Positions 33,207 through 41,533 are shown, counted from the stretch's first letter. The stretch: DNA of 64,000 bases from Chitinophagaceae bacterium UBA1931 (GCA_002337125.1 DDFJ01000001.1:248001-312000), one strand, 5' to 3'. Notes: a model not told the origin generated them from the letters alone. A program made the numbers and translations.

Positions 33207-34306
33207 CTATTCAGCGGTACTTTCAATACCATTTTAAATCCTTTGCCCGGTGCTGTTTTAATGCTCATTTCTGCATTAATCAGTTTTGCACGGTTGGTTA
33301 TGTTTTGCAAACCTATACCATGTGCTGCTTCAGATGCATTGGTTCCAATACCATTGTCCTGCACCGATAGCAACAACGCCTCTTCTGAAGTTTTAAATAT
33401 GACTGATACTTCGTTGCCTGCAGCATGTTTTAATATATTGTTGAGCTGCTCCTGCACAATCCGGTATAAATGCAGCTGTACATCGGTCGATAGTTTTTTA
33501 ATTGCCTCACCAACAAACCTTGTTCTTACTTTGTAGTAGTGCGATGGTAAAGTGTTGTTCACCAGTAATCTTATTTCATCTTCAAATTTCCTGCGCAGCG
33601 ATGGTGTTACCAGGTTGTGCGATAGTGTGCGTATTTCAGTAATACAGTTCTGTATAATTTCAGCCTGTTTCAGTACCAGTTCCTGGTTGCCTGGTTCGGT
33701 TCTGATCATGCCATTGTACAACACCACCACGCCCAGCATCTGGTTAATGTTATCGTGTAATTCAGAACCTAATGTGTTCCGTTCTTTTTCCTGTGCTTCA
33801 ATGGTGGTTTGCAGTAAATGGATGCGTTCGCTTTCCTGTTGCTGCAATACAATTTCTTCCAGTTCTTTCTGGCGGGTAATGTTTGAGGCCATGCCCACAT
33901 AATAAACCAGCCGGTTATTTTTATCAAACACCGGCTGTACATGAATATGGTACCAAAGTTTCTGGCCTTTTTTTGTGTAGTTGAGTATTTCGCATTCAAA
34001 CGGCAATTGCCCGTTCAGTTGTTTGCGCATATACTTTACCGTTGCGGGATTGGTTTCTTTACCCTGCAATATATGCCCCGCCACTTTGCCCTGCACTTCT
34101 TTTAATTTATAACCGGTATTTTTTGTAAATGCCTTATTTACCCAGATGATTTTTCTTGCTGCATCAGTTATTACCACTGAATTCTGCGTGTTTTTTGCAA
34201 CCAGCGAAAGTATATCGTTAAGTGAAGTGGAAGTTGCAGGTTTCACATAGTGCTGTTCAATCAGCGATGATTGATCACTAGTGGAAACGGACACTGCTGG
34301 GTTCAT
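33203..34306 (-). CDS. PAS-domain sensor histidine kinase of the LiaS/NarX (HisKA_3-like) type
   Basis: The 367-residue protein has no membrane segment. A PAS domain covers about residues 32-145 (NSVVITDAARKIIWVNKAFTKNTGY, and YHIHVQPVFDKNN in the core), continuing into a short coiled-coil linker. The dimerisation helix carries the phospho-accepting His184 in GSELHDNINQ, and the HATPase_c domain follows (IVQEQLNNILKHAA, VQDNGIGTN, GIGLQNITNRAKLINAE). It is therefore a cytosolic kinase sensing through PAS. No response regulator gene is adjacent, so the partner is encoded elsewhere. A second kinase at 54903-56840 has a matching dimerisation and catalytic region. Confidence 0.9.
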   Translation of the reverse strand: MNPAVSVSTSDQSSLIEQHYVKPATSTSLNDILSLVAKNTQNSVVITDAARKIIWVNKAFTKNTGYKLKEVQGKVAGHILQGKETNPATVKYMRKQLNGQLPFECEILNYTKKGQKLWYHIHVQPVFDKNNRLVYYVGMASNITRQKELEEIVLQQQESERIHLLQTTIEAQEKERNTLGSELHDNINQMLGVVVLYNGMIRTEPGNQELVLKQAEIIQNCITEIRTLSHNLVTPSLRRKFEDEIRLLVNNTLPSHYYKVRTRFVGEAIKKLSTDVQLHLYRIVQEQLNNILKHAAGNEVSVIFKTSEEALLLSVQDNGIGTNASEAAHGIGLQNITNRAKLINAEMSIKTAPGKGFKMVLKVPLNS

Positions 34307-34671
34307 CTGTGGGCTGTTTTGGGATGTTAAGGTTTACCTTTAGTCCAACTGTTGTTTAATAACCTTCTTACTTAGCTCTCTTACCTCATCTTTCATACAA
34401 CTGTAAAAAAGATAAATTCAATACAAGTTTAATAAGATTATTATGTAATACAAAGTATAAAGCAATAATAATTTTGCTAAGTCATGTTATTACAGTTCTG
34501 ATTGCAACTAAATGCAGCTGTTTTTATTGTTATGTTTAAACATAAGTGCAGTTTTCTTATATGTAATGTATAGCTATATATGAAGCAGTTTTGAAAAAAA
34601 TGCAGGCTATTGCTGTTTTGCGTTGTTACAAACGGTGATGCATAACCAGTTTCCGGGTATGCAGTAAAAAG
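34307..34671. other. 365-bp AT-rich intergenic region, no gene seen
   Basis: This stretch between the histidine kinase start and an orphan plus-strand terminator has no open frame of credible length. Its 3' portion, ending in the terminator at 34672, could be a short plus-strand RNA, but no promoter of good quality is visible. Confidence 0.4.
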
Positions 34672-34701
34672 AACGCCCCCAAAAGGAGGCGTTGTTTTTT
34701 T
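34672..34701 (+). terminator. Strong intrinsic terminator with no coding gene upstream
   Basis: Arms AACGCC and GGCGTT, extended by C/G pairs around a CAAAA loop, are followed by seven T on plus. The minus-strand side also carries a T-run. No coding gene points into it from either side at close range, so it may end a small RNA or the minus-strand transcript of the GC-rich element at 34800. Confidence 0.7.
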
Positions 34702-34799
34702 AATACAATCATCATTAACGAAGCTTAAACAAAGTATAAATTATAAAATGGATTTGCAATACCTGCAGAGGGCTTTCTTTTAGATTTATTGTCTGTTAC

Positions 34800-34935
34800 C
34801 TCGAAGCCCGGCCGGGGGGTGCAGTGAACAAAGTGATCCAAGCAGTGCTTTGAGAGGGGCTTATGCCGGGGGATGACCGGGGTTAAGATGGGCTATAACC
34901 GGTAGTATATACGAAGGATGAACGAAGGATGGTTG
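34800..34935. ncRNA. GC-rich non-coding element, candidate structured RNA or leader upstream of the 98-aa gene
   Basis: In an otherwise AT-rich intergenic interval this ~135-bp block is strikingly GC-rich. It contains the palindrome CCCGGCCGGG (34807), the hairpin AAGCAGTGCTT (34840), a GGTTA/TAACC stem (34881-34900) and an exact direct repeat ACGAAGGATG (34911 and 34922). All reading frames are closed by stops, so it is not a typical gene. Its distance to the ATG at 35008 fits a structured 5' leader, but a minus-strand RNA ending at the 34672 terminator is equally possible. Confidence 0.35.
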
Positions 34936-35007
34936 CTTTATCCACGGCTTTAGTGTAGATTAGAGGGCAGGTTAACTGCTATTATTCAACATTAAACCTT
35001 ATTATTT

Positions 35008-35304
35008 ATGGCTACAAGTGAAAACAACTTCCTTTTACACAATGTAAGAGGACAATTAGGTAAACAGATTGTGGTAAAGCATTATGGCGATAAGATCGTG
35101 ATTACAGCTTACCCCGATATGACAAGGGTAAAACCAAGTGTGAAACAGAAAAAGCGAAGAGCACTGTTTTCGGAAGGAGTGGTTTATGCAAAGGCAATTA
35201 TTGCCGATCCTGAGCTGAATGAATTGTACAAAGCGGAGGTTAAAAAAAGAGGGACTGTTTACAATTTTGCGATTAAAGAATTTCTGGATGCGTTTGAGGA
35301 GTGA
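35008..35304 (+). CDS. Small basic protein of unknown function
   Basis: The 98-residue protein (MATSENNFLLHNVRGQLGKQ, then IVVKHYGDKIVITAYPDMTRV) has a beta-rich N-terminal half and a strongly basic centre (KPSVKQKKRRALFSEGVVYAK). It ends in a helical tail. It has no signal peptide or membrane helix and is therefore cytosolic; the charge suggests nucleic-acid or phage-structural contact. It resembles Bacteroidota hypotheticals that I recall in repeated copies, but I cannot name the family. It is preceded by the GC-rich element and followed by a heptad array. Confidence 0.6.
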   Translation: MATSENNFLLHNVRGQLGKQIVVKHYGDKIVITAYPDMTRVKPSVKQKKRRALFSEGVVYAKAIIADPELNELYKAEVKKRGTVYNFAIKEFLDAFEE

Positions 35305-35305
35305 A

Positions 35306-35368
35306 GTTCATGGTTCATGGTTCATAGTTCATGGTTGGCGTGGTATGGTTTAAGGTTTAAGGTTGCGG
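35306..35368. repeat. Heptad tandem repeat (GTTCATG and GTTTAAG units)
   Basis: Nine in-phase 7-bp units: GTTCATG, GTTCATG, GTTCATA, GTTCATG, GTTGGCG, TGGTATG, GTTTAAG, GTTTAAG, GTTGCGG. The common unit start GTT holds the phase even where the rest drifts. It begins two bases after the stop of the 98-aa gene. Confidence 0.85.
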
Positions 35369-35423
35369 TGGGCGTGACAGGGGTAGAGAATAAGTGATTT
35401 TTTGGCAGAAGAAGGGTTTGGCG

Positions 35424-35597
35424 TTAAGGATTGTTTTGCAGGGTGCCGGGGAAGGCGGTGATGATATTGCCTGCTGTATCGGTGAGGATGGTGATGAGGT
35501 TGGTTTGTACAGCATTGTTATCATAGCCGATGATGTTGGTTGCTTGCCAGGTGCGGGCAAGGTTTTTGTTGCCTGCTCTGGCTTCAACGGGGAGACG
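35424..35597 (-). pseudogene. Remnant of a protein C-terminus, possibly a toxin tail
   Basis: The minus strand carries a 57-codon fragment with no start codon. It opens RLPVEARAGNKNLARTWQ, immediately preceded by an in-frame stop, and continues through a GYDNNAVQTNLITILTD segment to DTAGNIITAFPGTLQNNP and a stop. The closing TAGNIITAFPG pattern is reminiscent of BECR/RNase-type polymorphic toxin C-termini, but that is an impression, not a hit. A related-looking segment in another frame (GHNHALKSLAANKNV, about 35620-35690) may be the frameshifted upstream part. I read it as a decayed, truncated gene. Confidence 0.4.
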
Positions 35598-35903
35598 TTA
35601 TGCATTTCTTTTTTATTGTTTGTTTGACGTTTTTGTTAGCTGCTAAGCTTTTCAGGGCATGGTTGTGGCCTGCGGGGGCAGGAAATACCCGGTTTGTGGT
35701 ATAAATTATATGACAGTTGGTTGATATATTTAGAGTGCTAAACTGATTGACCCTTAGCAACCTTATCTTCTGCAAGGAGGCCTCCTTGTAAATCTGCTGA
35801 TATACGATTGAATTTTCCTTTGATTATGTGTGAATGAAAGTGCTGGGCTGATTGTGTGCTGTAATGAATAAGAATATCAAGCATAAACAGTGACTTTGTA
35901 AAT

Positions 35904-35935
35904 TTTGACTTGCGAAATTTATTTTTCTGCATTTG
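35904..35935 (+). promoter_or_regulatory. Possible promoter of the YegP gene
   Basis: A TTTG box at 35904 is followed after 20 bases by TGCATTTG (35928-35935), one mismatch to TAnnTTTG. The spacing fits the Bacteroidota -33/-7 promoter, and transcription would begin about 40 bp before the ATG. Confidence 0.45.
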
Positions 35936-35982
35936 TATACAAGACTCAATCTTTTTATTTCTAACACACTAATAAAATAATC

Positions 35983-36315
35983 ATGGGAAAATTTGTGATC
36001 AGCACCCGCAGTAACGGTGATTTTCAGTTTAATCTCAAAGCTGGCAACGGACAAACTATTTTAACCAGCCAGGGATACTCCAGTAAGAGTGGATGTAAAA
36101 ACGGGATTGATTCTGTCCGTACGAATTCGCAAGATAATAAGCAGTATGAGAAAAGGACAGCTTCTAACGGGAAACCTTATTTTAACCTGCTTGCAGTAAA
36201 CGGACAAGTTATTGGTACAAGCGAATTGTATGAAAGCGAAGCAGGCAGGGATAATGGTATTGCTTCTGTTAAGGAAAATGCTCCGGGTGCTGTTGTTGAA
36301 GACCTGACTGTTTGA
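35983..36315 (+). CDS. YegP-family (DUF1508) protein, two repeats
   Basis: The 110-residue protein is a tandem duplication of a ~50-residue unit. The first unit is MGKFVISTRSNGDFQFNLKA with GQTILTSQGYSSKSGCKNGI. The second is RTASNGKPYFNLLAVNGQVI with GTSELYESEAGRDNGIASVK. This matches the YegP/DUF1508 family; its function is unknown and the protein is probably cytosolic. It is a free-standing gene in an accessory-looking interval with a plausible promoter upstream. Confidence 0.85.
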   Translation: MGKFVISTRSNGDFQFNLKAGNGQTILTSQGYSSKSGCKNGIDSVRTNSQDNKQYEKRTASNGKPYFNLLAVNGQVIGTSELYESEAGRDNGIASVKENAPGAVVEDLTV

Positions 36316-36535
36316 AAGTAATGAAATGACGAAGACAGTTTTTTGAATATAAAAACCGTACATACATGGTGCAATACAGGTACACTGCATTATGTAAAAA
36401 TAAGAGCGAAGTATTATTACCCCGAAGTGTTTGTGTAAGAGATGTTGCAGAGGCGTAAGAGTGAAGGGAAGTGAGATAGAAAGAAATGTTATTTGCAGGA
36501 GATGTTACTGGGGAAAAAATCATTAAAACAAGAAT

Positions 36536-38719
36536 ATGAATGGAGAATTTAAAAAAGCAGTAGATACCTTCTGTAAAAATACTTTTAATACAAAACAAAA
36601 TGCGGTATTAAACGAAAACAGTTTTTTTAATATTTGGTTTAGAGAATTTGGGACACCTTATACTTTTATATTTAAAAAAAATCTCAAAGTAACAAATATT
36701 CAATTTGCTGAATTAATTTCTCTTATTAGATATTATTCGAAAACAAAGGAAAATGACACTATAGAAATACAATTCCTGACAGTAAAAGAGTATATCGAAA
36801 AGTTTACATTGTTATTCAAAACTTTTTTTTCAAAAGAAATCTATAAGAATAAAAATGATTATAAAGCAACTCTCGAAAATTTTGTTTTATTATATAAGGG
36901 CTTGTTCGAATCGATAGTTGCAGTTGATACTTTTTATGGTACATGCGGTATATTTTTGCCACATAATATAAGTATAGATTTAGAAAAAGTATGTTTTAAT
37001 TCGGGCTATATTCATTCATGCGGACAGAATTTATATACCAGAAAGATTTATAAGGCAAAAGAAGATGAGTTTTTTAATAGACTACATACTTTTTTACAAA
37101 AAAATCCAAGTATAAAAAAAATCCCTTTTACATTATATAGTCATGAAGATTTTACACCATACGATAGAGGTGAAGGGAATGACTTCTTTAAAGATGGTTT
37201 AGATGAGTTGAAGTTTTATGTTGAGAAATTGTATATGGGAGATGTGCCAATGAGTAGATTGTTAAACGATCTAAAGAATGATACAAAATTTAAAAAATTA
37301 GATATATCATTACCTGGCGATTATCATGAAAACATAAAAGGGCTTAATGATAAATCAATTTGGTTAATAAATGATCGTTCAATCGATCTTAGTGCGCCTA
37401 AACCAGGGCCTTATAAATATTTTGTATGTTATGTACAGCAAATAATAAATGAAAACCCTTTTCATTTATTTGATGAAAATAAGCCTGGCTGGATTGATCA
37501 TGTTACTATACCTCATACATTGATGGGCGCAATGATAAATCTTGGCATTTGTAATAAGTTAAATAACAAAACGAAACTAAAAGTCTTTGATCCTTTTATT
37601 GGATCAGGAACAACATTGTTTGAACTAGCAAAGTCAGAAAATTTTGAATTTGAAGGAAGTGATAGTAGCCCTTTAGTTAGTTTAGTTGTCAACGATAATA
37701 TTGATTTCTTTCTTAAATCAAGGCATGAGCTAGAGCAAATGGAAAGGGATTTTTCTAAAATCCAATTGCTGTTACTTTATAGCCAAATAAAGGATAAGAC
37801 TATTAAAACAGCTGAAAGAAAAAAGTTACAACGTGAATTTGAGATTGTAAAGGAGTTTTTATATCCCAAGCAGAAAGTTATTAGAATAACAACGTTATCG
37901 AATTCTGCATTATCAAAAGCCTTTACAACGGTTATAAAATCATTAAATAGATTGATTAAAGCAAAGTCATTTAGAGATGATAAAAAAGTTAAGCAACTTA
38001 TTACAAAATATACAGAATATGATCGGTTGTTTTTTTATATTGGATTAAAAGCATTAAAAAGGTATGATAATGCAATTTTTGAAAGGCAATCAATTGAATC
38101 TACAATTGCTTACATTAATGAACTTGATGAATTCATTTTAAGGTTAAGAAATTATAAAAAACTAAAAATACGACTAGAAAACAAGCAAAAAGGGATAGAT
38201 GGAGATATTGATGGGAATTGTTATAAATTATATTTGGGTAATTTCTCTAAAGCAATTTCCTTTAAAGTTAAACGGCTAAATGCTATAAGCTCAAATTTTG
38301 TTTTAGAAAATGAAAAAGACGTAATAATTAAATTAAATGATTTAAGCGCCGAAGGTAAAAAATTTGACTTAATTGTAACAGACCCTCCCTATGGTTTCAA
38401 TACTGATGAGAGTATAATCGAGTTTTCTAATATTTTTTACAAAATGCTTGAGGGATTAATTAAGTGTCTGACTGATTTTGGACAAATTGTAATTTGCTTG
38501 CCGGAATGGTCTCATACTGGCCGAAAAGTTCTATTTTTTACTCAAAGGCAGATAATAATTCATCAATTGCTTGCTTTTGCATCAAAGCATAATATGGAAT
38601 TAATATCCCCATATAAATTGATTCCTAAACCAAATTGGCTATTTCAGCCTCCCTATTATTGGGAATCAGAAAAAGCTCTAAAACGATCTATACTTCATTT
38701 TGCATTTAGGAAAAGGTAA
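36536..38719 (+). CDS. Very AT-rich N-6-type DNA/RNA methyltransferase with a large insertion
   Basis: The 727-residue protein starts at the ATG at 36536. SAM motif I is FDPFIGSGTT (residues 351-360) and catalytic motif IV is DPPYGF (616-621), the adenine-amino methyltransferase signature as in Trm11/THUMP-type and DNA m6A enzymes. About 264 residues separate the motifs, whereas they usually lie much closer, so a Lys/Glu-rich helical insertion (about 385-600) is present. The first ~330 residues match no domain I recognise. Base composition is far more AT-rich than the neighbours, with many AAA/ATA codons, suggesting recent transfer. No restriction, REase-like or helicase gene is adjacent. It could be a tRNA, rRNA or DNA methyltransferase, or part of a defence system. 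Confidence 0.8.
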   Translation: MNGEFKKAVDTFCKNTFNTKQNAVLNENSFFNIWFREFGTPYTFIFKKNLKVTNIQFAELISLIRYYSKTKENDTIEIQFLTVKEYIEKFTLLFKTFFSKEIYKNKNDYKATLENFVLLYKGLFESIVAVDTFYGTCGIFLPHNISIDLEKVCFNSGYIHSCGQNLYTRKIYKAKEDEFFNRLHTFLQKNPSIKKIPFTLYSHEDFTPYDRGEGNDFFKDGLDELKFYVEKLYMGDVPMSRLLNDLKNDTKFKKLDISLPGDYHENIKGLNDKSIWLINDRSIDLSAPKPGPYKYFVCYVQQIINENPFHLFDENKPGWIDHVTIPHTLMGAMINLGICNKLNNKTKLKVFDPFIGSGTTLFELAKSENFEFEGSDSSPLVSLVVNDNIDFFLKSRHELEQMERDFSKIQLLLLYSQIKDKTIKTAERKKLQREFEIVKEFLYPKQKVIRITTLSNSALSKAFTTVIKSLNRLIKAKSFRDDKKVKQLITKYTEYDRLFFYIGLKALKRYDNAIFERQSIESTIAYINELDEFILRLRNYKKLKIRLENKQKGIDGDIDGNCYKLYLGNFSKAISFKVKRLNAISSNFVLENEKDVIIKLNDLSAEGKKFDLIVTDPPYGFNTDESIIEFSNIFYKMLEGLIKCLTDFGQIVICLPEWSHTGRKVLFFTQRQIIIHQLLAFASKHNMELISPYKLIPKPNWLFQPPYYWESEKALKRSILHFAFRKR

Positions 38720-38904
38720 AAAAATCTTAGCGGTTGGTGTGTCAGCAGCAACCGAAATTATCAAACCCTATTTGCTAAATCTGTTAATACAAAAAGCAAT
38801 CCTCCATTAAAAGGTATAGCCTACGAGGAACAACCGTTGTAAAGCTTTAAAGGATCGCTTTGTTATGTAAGCCTATGTGTTTTACTGATGATCATCCTAC
38901 TGAG

Positions 38905-39028
38905 CGTCTTTGCGAGGGTAGTTGGCAATGTGCATTAGGTTTATGCTGAAGCAATCTTTTTCAATGCGATGATACTTTTTTCTTCGTAGTTGTACAGACT
39001 GCTTCGTCGTTCCTCCTCGCAGTGACGT
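38905..39028. repeat. Imperfect inverted-repeat element (REP/MITE-like)
   Basis: Outer arms GCGAGG (38912) and CCTCGC (39015), and inner arms GAAGCAATCT (38948) and AGACTGCTTC (38996), form nested inverted repeats around a central ~40 bp. No transposase ORF is present. The right arm, with TGCTTCGTCG next to CCTCGCAGTGACG, is of a type I recall as dispersed in Bacteroidota genomes. Confidence 0.55.
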
Positions 39029-39048
39029 GAAATAAATATCATCTGCTT

Positions 39049-39097
39049 TCTACATTCTGCATTCTCTCTTCTCTCTTCTATCTTCTATCTTCTTTAT
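39049..39097. repeat. Heptad tandem repeat (TCTATCT-type, pyrimidine-rich on plus)
   Basis: Seven 7-bp units: TCTACAT, TCTGCAT, TCTCTCT, TCTCTCT, TCTATCT, TCTATCT, TCTTTAT. The array lies about 150 bp from the stop of the minus-strand TonB_C protein gene and next to the inverted-repeat element. Confidence 0.8.
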
Positions 39098-39242
39098 CCC
39101 TCCTACGGCATTCCCCCCCACCACCTTCATCGTTTCCACGCTTACGGTGCAGACAGGTTGCAGTAAGTCAATCACCTGTTCTTTGTAATCGGCGAAGCAA
39201 AGCAAATAAACATCATCTGCTTTCAATATTCGCCTGAACAGG

Positions 39243-40223
39243 TTACTCCTCCCTGCACATGAACGTAATTTTCTGCTGCATTATATGATCAACAGGCATT
39301 CCGTTTGCAGTGGCAGGTTTCCATCCTGTTGATTCTTCAACCACACGTATAGCTTCTTTTGCTATGGCGGGATGCATTTCTTTACGGTTTAGTACTACTG
39401 CATCAGTTACCTGTCCCGTCATGGAAATATTAAATTCAACAATGGCTGATATTGTCGCCTCTTTCTGCCCTTTGGGTATTTTCATGTATTTGGCTGCAAT
39501 ATCAGGGTTAATGTTTTTCATGATATAATTTATCCAGTCTGTATCCCCGTTTTTATACACAGGGTTTTTGATTAGTTTTTCTGGTTCATATTTTGTTTCA
39601 GGCAAAGCAGGTGGTGAAAATGTTTTATCATCTAATGGCTGTGCTTTTACCTTATAAGCGGTGTAAGTAACAATGCTGTATTCTGTTTCCTGTATCAACT
39701 GCAAATAGACGGACTGCGTTTCGTTTACAAATACATTAAACTGACCCAGTTTATTTGATTGACATAATGCAGGATCCTGGTAAAGTGCAGGTGCATAAAA
39801 AAAAGTAGTACGGGTTTGGTTTGTTTTAATGGTAATGCTTTTGCATTCATAACCTAAAATGTTTTGCTGCTTCTTTTCTTTCTTAATTTCTGTTACCTGT
39901 GCTGAATCCTCATCATACGAAATAGTATATAACGAATCACTGCTTTTAAATTTTGATACAGATAATTTACGTTCGGGTATAAAATATTGCGACAAACTTT
40001 CGGAGGTTTGGAGAAAATGTCCTTGTTTGATATATGACTTCAGGGTGTTGCTCAGAGCAAACATACGTTTTAATGATTCATCGTTAATTCCTTTCATCTT
40101 CGATTTTACTTCAACCTGGTATTCGATTATGCCTTCAAAAGATTGCTGGGCAAAAGAAGTGAAACTAATTATACAGAAAAGAGTGCTGCAGAGTAAACGG
40201 TTAAGGTTGTTTGTCATATCCAT
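39243..40223 (-). CDS. GLPGLI-like exported protein with C-terminal TonB_C domain
   Basis: The 326-residue precursor has a signal peptide ending SFTSFAQ. Residues about 25-225 look like a GLPGLI/DUF4412-type domain: FEGIIEYQVEVKSKMKG, then ILGYECKSITIKTNQTRT. The last ~95 residues form a TonB_C domain (ATISAIVEFNISMTGQVTDA, VVEESTGWKPATANGMPVDH). There is no transmembrane helix, so it cannot energise a transporter in the classical way; TonB_C here may bind partners. It diverges from another TonB_C protein gene at 40473. The alternative ATG at 40217 would remove two residues. Confidence 0.72.
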   Translation of the reverse strand: MDMTNNLNRLLCSTLFCIISFTSFAQQSFEGIIEYQVEVKSKMKGINDESLKRMFALSNTLKSYIKQGHFLQTSESLSQYFIPERKLSVSKFKSSDSLYTISYDEDSAQVTEIKKEKKQQNILGYECKSITIKTNQTRTTFFYAPALYQDPALCQSNKLGQFNVFVNETQSVYLQLIQETEYSIVTYTAYKVKAQPLDDKTFSPPALPETKYEPEKLIKNPVYKNGDTDWINYIMKNINPDIAAKYMKIPKGQKEATISAIVEFNISMTGQVTDAVVLNRKEMHPAIAKEAIRVVEESTGWKPATANGMPVDHIMQQKITFMCREE

Positions 40224-40273
40224 TATTTGAATGTAAACTTACGTAAGAATGAAATATGATGAATAGCTTGTAC

Positions 40274-40343
40274 CCGGTAGTAGATAGCCGGTAGTGGGGA
40301 GTTAGAAGTTAGAAGTAAGAAGTAGGAGTTAGGAGGTAAGAAG
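40274..40343. repeat. Heptad tandem repeat (CCGGTAG / TTAGAAG / TAAGAAG units)
   Basis: Ten in-phase 7-bp units from CCGGTAG at 40274 to TAAGAAG at 40343. It lies between two divergent TonB_C-protein genes and is followed by the longer repeat at 40341. Confidence 0.9.
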
Positions 40344-40407
40344 CGTGTTATGGAGTGAGTTTGAGAGGGTGGCGGGTAGGTAGGTGGTGTGCCAAAGCAA
40401 TCTGTAT
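40341..40407. repeat. 67-bp intergenic repeat, copy A
   Basis: The sequence from AAGCGTG through GGAGTGAGTTTGAGAGGG and on to AAGCAATCTGTAT recurs at 48517-48585 with a few substitutions and small length differences. Both copies directly follow a heptad array in a divergent intergenic region, so array and tail form one composite unit. Confidence 0.75.
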
Positions 40408-40472
40408 GAAATAGAAGAGCTTTTCTCAGCATCCTTATTTTCATTTAATATTGCAGCTGATAATTGTTAAAC

Positions 40473-41429
40473 ATGAAAAGCATAATCACCCTCTTTTTAC
40501 TTACAGTTTCTGGACTGTTACAAGCTCAACAAAAAGACACCGTTTCATTCTTTATTGACGGTTTGGATCATAAAGTTGAACCAAAGATGGCTACCTACCT
40601 GCGTATCGGCATACGGCAGGATACTATGTGGCGGGTATATGATCTGTATTTACATGGCGATAAATTAAGAATGCAGGGATGGAGTAAAGACGACAGTCTG
40701 CAAGTGAAGCATGGCCCTCATGAATACTTTTCCAAACAGGGGAAACTCATTGAAAGAGGAATTTACGTGAATGGCAGGAAACAAGGCCCGTGGAAACAAT
40801 TTTCTGAAAACGGCAGAACGATTGATTCAACCCTGTTTATAAACGGGATACCTGCCGGTACATACTATCGCTATAATGAAAACGGCACACTTGTAAGCAA
40901 GGGTGAATTTGATAATGAGGGAAAAGGTAATGGAACAGTGATTCATTATTACGCTAATGGCACAGTGCGGGACAGCGGAAACTATAGTCAAAACCAACGG
41001 ACGGGTGTTTGGTATTTCTACAGGGAAGACAAGAGCATTGCCAGTGATGTGACTTTTGAAAAAGATTCTGTTGTAAGCAGTCATAATTTTGATGTGAAAG
41101 GAACACTCATCAGTTCGAAACTCATTGAGGAGGAAGCAAGTTACCCGGGTGGTGAGGAAGCATGGAATAAATACCTGGGCAACATCATCGGGAAAATTTA
41201 TGACAGGAAGGATTATCTGACGTATCAAGGTTCATGTTTGATTGAATTCAAAGTAGAAAAAGACGGCAGCATACAATATTGTGATATTGTTGAAAGCTCT
41301 AATGATCAACTAGCTGAATATGCCATCAGCATGATTAAGAAAACAAAAAAATGGAATCCAGCTATTCAATACAATCTGCCGGTTAATGCATGGAGGCGTC
41401 AACGTTTTAGTTTTTACATCACTGAATAA
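40473..41429 (+). CDS. YwqK/MORN-repeat protein with C-terminal TonB_C domain
   Basis: From the ATG at 40473 (an in-frame TTG lies 9 bp upstream) the protein has 318 residues with a signal peptide (MKSIITLFLLTVSGLLQAQ). Residues about 75-205 contain MORN/YwqK-like repeats with the pattern G-x-x-x-x-Y-x-x-x-G-x-L-x-x-x-G (GTYYRYNENGTLVSKGEF, GTVIHYYANGTVRDSGNY). The C-terminal ~100 residues are a TonB_C domain (SCLIEFKVEKDGSIQYCDI, KKTKKWNPAIQYN). The repeats are known in YwqK-type proteins of uncertain role. The protein is probably periplasmic. It diverges from another TonB_C-bearing protein gene. Confidence 0.72.
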   Translation: MKSIITLFLLTVSGLLQAQQKDTVSFFIDGLDHKVEPKMATYLRIGIRQDTMWRVYDLYLHGDKLRMQGWSKDDSLQVKHGPHEYFSKQGKLIERGIYVNGRKQGPWKQFSENGRTIDSTLFINGIPAGTYYRYNENGTLVSKGEFDNEGKGNGTVIHYYANGTVRDSGNYSQNQRTGVWYFYREDKSIASDVTFEKDSVVSSHNFDVKGTLISSKLIEEEASYPGGEEAWNKYLGNIIGKIYDRKDYLTYQGSCLIEFKVEKDGSIQYCDIVESSNDQLAEYAISMIKKTKKWNPAIQYNLPVNAWRRQRFSFYITE

Positions 41430-41533
41430 GAATAAAAGGCTGTGTTAGCTAATCAGCAACATCTCTAATCAGCCCCACTTGCGTAAGCATCTTGCTTGTA
41501 TTATCTAAATCTTTAATCGTAATTTTTACAACA

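Noticed and set aside
34800..34935. rRNA or tRNA fragment as an explanation for the GC-rich block
   Set aside because: No cloverleaf or rRNA-conserved stretch is recognisable in it.
35357..35605. 82-residue Pro/Ser-rich frame over the remnant region
   Set aside because: It is another frame of the same decayed segment; its low-complexity composition comes from the frame, and it has no start context.
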